Source: Candidatus Omnitrophota bacterium
GTDB lineage: Bacteria > Omnitrophota > Gorgyraeia > Gygaellales > JAHJCI01
Length of the DNA stretch: 5,060 bases
Direction of reading: 5' to 3'
Assembly (NCBI GenBank): GCA_016783355.1
Contig: JADHWR010000079.1
Location: 1-5,060, forward strand
The position numbers and the translations under genes are program-made. How positions within the stretch are numbered: the first letter of the stretch is position 1; every line of letters begins with the position of its first letter. Below the pieces are notes generated by a model that saw only the letters and a list, made by a program, of their open reading frames with translations, was not told where the DNA came from and ran no database searches. Shown in pieces: positions 2,254-5,060 of this stretch.

Positions 2254-5060
2254 TTATCTTGCCTTCTTTAGAGGAATATTGTGAACAAAGGTAATTCCCT
2301 CAAAGACATTAACCCTGCGTGTTAAAGGCACAGTGGGTAAATACTCCACAGGTAAAGAATTTATATCCAACACTATCGTATGCTCTCCTGCTGTTACCCG
2401 GCGGAAATAATATTGGCCTTTCTGATCAGTAAATGAACGCCGGCCTGTCTCTAATACAAGCTCAACACGGGCAACACCCTGATCATTAACACCAAATCTT
2501 CCATCTCCATCAACATCCTCAAAAACCACTCCATAGATCTCTGAACGGCTGATGACCGAAAAGTTAACCGTAATTGTCTTTGCCTGCTCTATCTCTACCT
2601 CCTGCGAATCAAAACCCCGGGCAACATAACCGAGGGGTAATGTCGAGGTATTAATTCCCACTGTTGCTTTCTTGCCTCTAATTGCACGAAGTTTATAAAA
2701 CCCATCTTTGTCTGTTGAGGTTTCTCTCTTACCTGCAAATATATTAACATTTTCTATGCCTGGCTCCTCTTCCTGTCTTTGGCCATCATCATTGAGGTCC
2801 TTAAATACGCTCCCGGCAATTGTGCCGCGCGGATTCCAGCGAAATCCACTATCCCAAAGAAAGCGTCCGCCAAATCTTATTTCGGCCTCACATCCAGGTT
2901 CAACATCAGGATTTTCCCGCCAGATATTCTTCAATCGAGTTGAGGCAAATAATTCAAAATCAGGATGGGGTCTATAGGATAATTCCTGAGAAACCTCAAA
3001 ACTGTCTTCACCGGCAAGAAAACTGTGCACTGATCTGGCATCCTCCTCATCACGATAACTTAATCTCATTGTAAGATAAAGAGGGAGTTTAAAAACTTGC
3101 GAGGAGTAATCAAGGCCAGTCTGTAAAACATGGGGCCTTGCCTTTTCGCCGGTGGACTCCTCAGTAAGCCAGCTTATCTCTTTAGAGAGATAATAAGAAA
3201 GGTCACCGATAAGTTTAAAGCTTAATCCTCCGAGCAAGGTATTCGCATGGTAGTCCATTGAAGGTGACTTTAGATTTTTACTGTCGCGATATTGATAGTT
3301 TAAATAAGTTGCGAGGCCTTGCAGGGTGGGAAATCTTTTACTCAAACCTACCCCAAAGTTATGGGCTTTTCTGGGGGAAAGCTTTCCCTTCTCGTCCACA
3401 TATTGATAATTTAGATTCGTGGAAGTAGTTTGGTTAATTGTTATATTAGACATTGTATGAAGGTCTACATTTAACCGGTCTGGGTGATCAGGATTAGGAA
3501 AAAGTCTGTCGCGGTATAAATCAAGGCTTCCGGAAAGGCTAAGCCAATCGCGGGGTAAGTAATCCGTCTCAGTAAGAAGCCCTAATTCTCCTGAGCGCGA
3601 GGGCTTTCCTGTAATCGTGAGGAAGTTTTTCTCGATGTTGCGAAATTCCGTCTTTAAATTTAGTTTTGGAAAACTAAATTGGGACTCCATTAGAAAGGCA
3701 ATGCTGTCTGAATCAGAGGCAATCTCACTACCTAAATTTAAATCTTCTGAGATTTTTGAATCCAATTCCAGATCAACGACATAATCTCTTAAATAGTCCT
3801 CTCTTTCACTTCCATAGCCATGGAAGGCTGATAATTTATAACTGAGGGAGGGTGAAGGTGAAAAATTCACCTGTCCACCGGTAATATAGGCGCGCTTTAT
3901 TGACGCTAAATCCGGAGAGAGCCTTCCAAATCTTCCCTGACCTTCCCTGCCCCAGAAAGCTGTATAGCTTATTTTATCTTCGGCAATTCTCTGATCAAGC
4001 CTCACGCCCCTTAATGATTCTCCGGGGAAGGAAAGATTGGAGAAACTCGCTGTATAATCAAACCCCCTCATATCAAAATCCTTAAATCCGGCAATTGAAG
4101 CATCAGTAAGGCCAAGTGTATAGTAACTTAAATTTGTTGTCTTTTTTAGCTTGCTTACCTGAGCAGTAGTATCAAACTCGCCATAGGGTGTCTCGCCTGC
4201 AATGCCAAACCATTGGTCAAAAACAAGACTTTGTTTTTTTGTTCTGTCAAATCTCTTTCCTTTATGAAATGTATTTCGGTTAAAGGAATAATGGAATTTG
4301 AAAGACTCTGCCTCTTCTACCCTTCTTCGGTAGGTTTCCACAAGTTCCTGGATGTAGCGAGGATGGATAACCTTGATATTCAATGTCCAGCGGCCATTCT
4401 GGTCCCATATATGCAGATAAGTACTGCCAATCTTTTTGCCTGTTACTTTGATCTGGTCTAAATCTAATCTTTCTATTTCAATAATACCGACAGAGGTAGC
4501 GAGGTAACGGCCAATGCCTCTACCCTCGATAATCAATGCCTGATTTAACTCTAATTCAATAAGGGGTAAAGCAATACCGCGCAGCTTCTCGTCAAGAATT
4601 AATTTCTCTTTCAGGATCTCAATCTTGGGAACTTCTTCGACTTCGACCCTCGGCGGTTTTCTAACAGGAACTGGCACAAGCTGTCTTTCTATTTCATCAA
4701 GAGTCCTCTCAATTATGCTCTCCAAAGGCACAATTTTAGGTGCAATCTTAGGCATAATCTTTTTTGGAATAACCCTTGGCGGCATAACCTGCGGCAGAGG
4801 CTTTGCTGGTCTAAACTCTGGCACTACCTTAATTACGGGAGGTAATATCTCTATCTCTCTTTTGGGAGCCTGACCAGTTTCAATCAGCTCAATATACCAG
4901 CGGGCGATTCGTGCAGATTCAGCTTCTGGATTAGCAATCAAAGCCTTCTTAAACTCATGCAGGGCATTAGAATAATCTCCCTTTTCATAGTATTCAACCC
5001 CTAAATCACAAAGGAATTGGGGAACCATAATATAACCAGCATAAGCCTGATCTAAATAAG
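2254..5060 (-). CDS. Large outer-membrane beta-barrel protein with TPR, pilus/secretin-type N-domain and two SdrD_B-like domains; 5' end beyond window
   Basis: Residue numbers count from the first in-frame ATG (5028); 924 codons follow to TAA at 2256-2254. This ATG is probably internal: it has no Shine-Dalgarno, the frame stays open to 5060, and the codons in front read LDQAYAGYI, like a signal-peptide end with cleavage after AYA. The true start should be a short distance outside the window. Domains in order: a TPR-like repeat (9-40); a Pro/Lys/Val-rich linker (62-125) able to span periplasm; a domain resembling the pilus/secretin N-terminal domain (155-222; ALIIEGRGIGRYLAT and KKIGSTYLHIWD); and a long run of alternating polar/hydrophobic aromatic-rich strands typical of an outer-membrane barrel (about 244-733). 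Two SdrD_B-like prealbumin folds follow (736-825, 831-922), each with an EF-hand-type loop (D744/N746/D748/E755 and D838/D840/D842/D849). It may export or anchor a surface structure in a usher- or secretin-like way. It is not a canonical secretin or PapC-type usher. Confidence 0.85.
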   Translation of the reverse strand, partial: YLDQAYAGYIMVPQFLCDLGVEYYEKGDYSNALHEFKKALIANPEAESARIARWYIELIETGQAPKREIEILPPVIKVVPEFRPAKPLPQVMPPRVIPKKIMPKIAPKIVPLESIIERTLDEIERQLVPVPVRKPPRVEVEEVPKIEILKEKLILDEKLRGIALPLIELELNQALIIEGRGIGRYLATSVGIIEIERLDLDQIKVTGKKIGSTYLHIWDQNGRWTLNIKVIHPRYIQELVETYRRRVEEAESFKFHYSFNRNTFHKGKRFDRTKKQSLVFDQWFGIAGETPYGEFDTTAQVSKLKKTTNLSYYTLGLTDASIAGFKDFDMRGFDYTASFSNLSFPGESLRGVRLDQRIAEDKISYTAFWGREGQGRFGRLSPDLASIKRAYITGGQVNFSPSPSLSYKLSAFHGYGSEREDYLRDYVVDLELDSKISEDLNLGSEIASDSDSIAFLMESQFSFPKLNLKTEFRNIEKNFLTITGKPSRSGELGLLTETDYLPRDWLSLSGSLDLYRDRLFPNPDHPDRLNVDLHTMSNITINQTTSTNLNYQYVDEKGKLSPRKAHNFGVGLSKRFPTLQGLATYLNYQYRDSKNLKSPSMDYHANTLLGGLSFKLIGDLSYYLSKEISWLTEESTGEKARPHVLQTGLDYSSQVFKLPLYLTMRLSYRDEEDARSVHSFLAGEDSFEVSQELSYRPHPDFELFASTRLKNIWRENPDVEPGCEAEIRFGGRFLWDSGFRWNPRGTIAGSVFKDLNDDGQRQEEEPGIENVNIFAGKRETSTDKDGFYKLRAIRGKKATVGINTSTLPLGYVARGFDSQEVEIEQAKTITVNFSVISRSEIYGVVFEDVDGDGRFGVNDQGVARVELVLETGRRSFTDQKGQYYFRRVTAGEHTIVLDINSLPVEYLPTVPLTRRVNVFEGITFVHNIPLKKAR

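Noticed and set aside
2708..4873. Several plus-strand frames of 61-89 codons inside the large gene
   Set aside because: All are antisense shadows of the long minus-strand coding region, with low-complexity or arbitrary composition and no convincing ribosome sites.
5002..5028. Cys7 of the large protein as a possible lipobox cysteine
   Set aside because: The preceding residues (VPQFLC) do not fit the lipobox pattern, and the upstream AYA/G site gives a better signal-peptide reading.

Overview
This window looks like chromosomal DNA from a diderm (Gram-negative-type), AT-leaning bacterium. The evidence is a lipoprotein with a lipobox, a large outer-membrane beta-barrel protein with a pilus/secretin-type periplasmic domain, and a GEMM-I (cyclic-di-GMP class I) riboswitch. 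I cannot place it taxonomically. An uncultivated lineage such as Omnitrophota, or a deltaproteobacterium-like group, would fit the gene style, but this is only an impression.

Layout. Positions 1-1204 (minus strand) hold most of an ABC-transporter sugar-type solute-binding lipoprotein, which runs off the left edge. Positions 1205-1440 are an intergenic control region with several inverted repeats: a 9-bp-stem hairpin just upstream of the lipoprotein gene's Shine-Dalgarno, a long imperfect palindrome, an AT-rich block with alternative pairings, and an 18-bp inverted repeat. Positions 1441-1680 carry a strong plus-strand promoter, a GEMM-I riboswitch aptamer and two intrinsic terminators in tandem. 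These lead into two small plus-strand genes: a 77-residue protein with a ribbon-helix-helix-like pattern (1691-1924) and an 85-residue secreted protein (1940-2197). A tandem-duplicated repeat with a perfect hairpin (2197-2240) lies between the convergent genes. Positions 2254-5060 (minus) are one very long gene, open at the right edge.

The long gene encodes, in order, the end of a probable signal peptide, a TPR-like repeat, a proline-rich linker, a domain resembling the pilus/secretin N-terminal domain, a beta-barrel-like region of roughly 490 residues, and two SdrD_B-like (prealbumin-like) domains with EF-hand-type loops. The first ATG visible in the window is probably not the true start, because the frame stays open to the window edge and reads like a signal-peptide end (AYA before Gly).

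How it may work together (inference): a cyclic dinucleotide, most likely c-di-GMP, controls read-through into a mini-operon for a small DNA-binding-like protein and a small secreted protein. The convergent gene encodes a usher- or secretin-like outer-membrane protein that could export, anchor or display an extracellular structure. c-di-GMP commonly controls adhesion and surface structures, so the arrangement is plausible, but nothing in the sequence directly proves that the two transcription units share one pathway.
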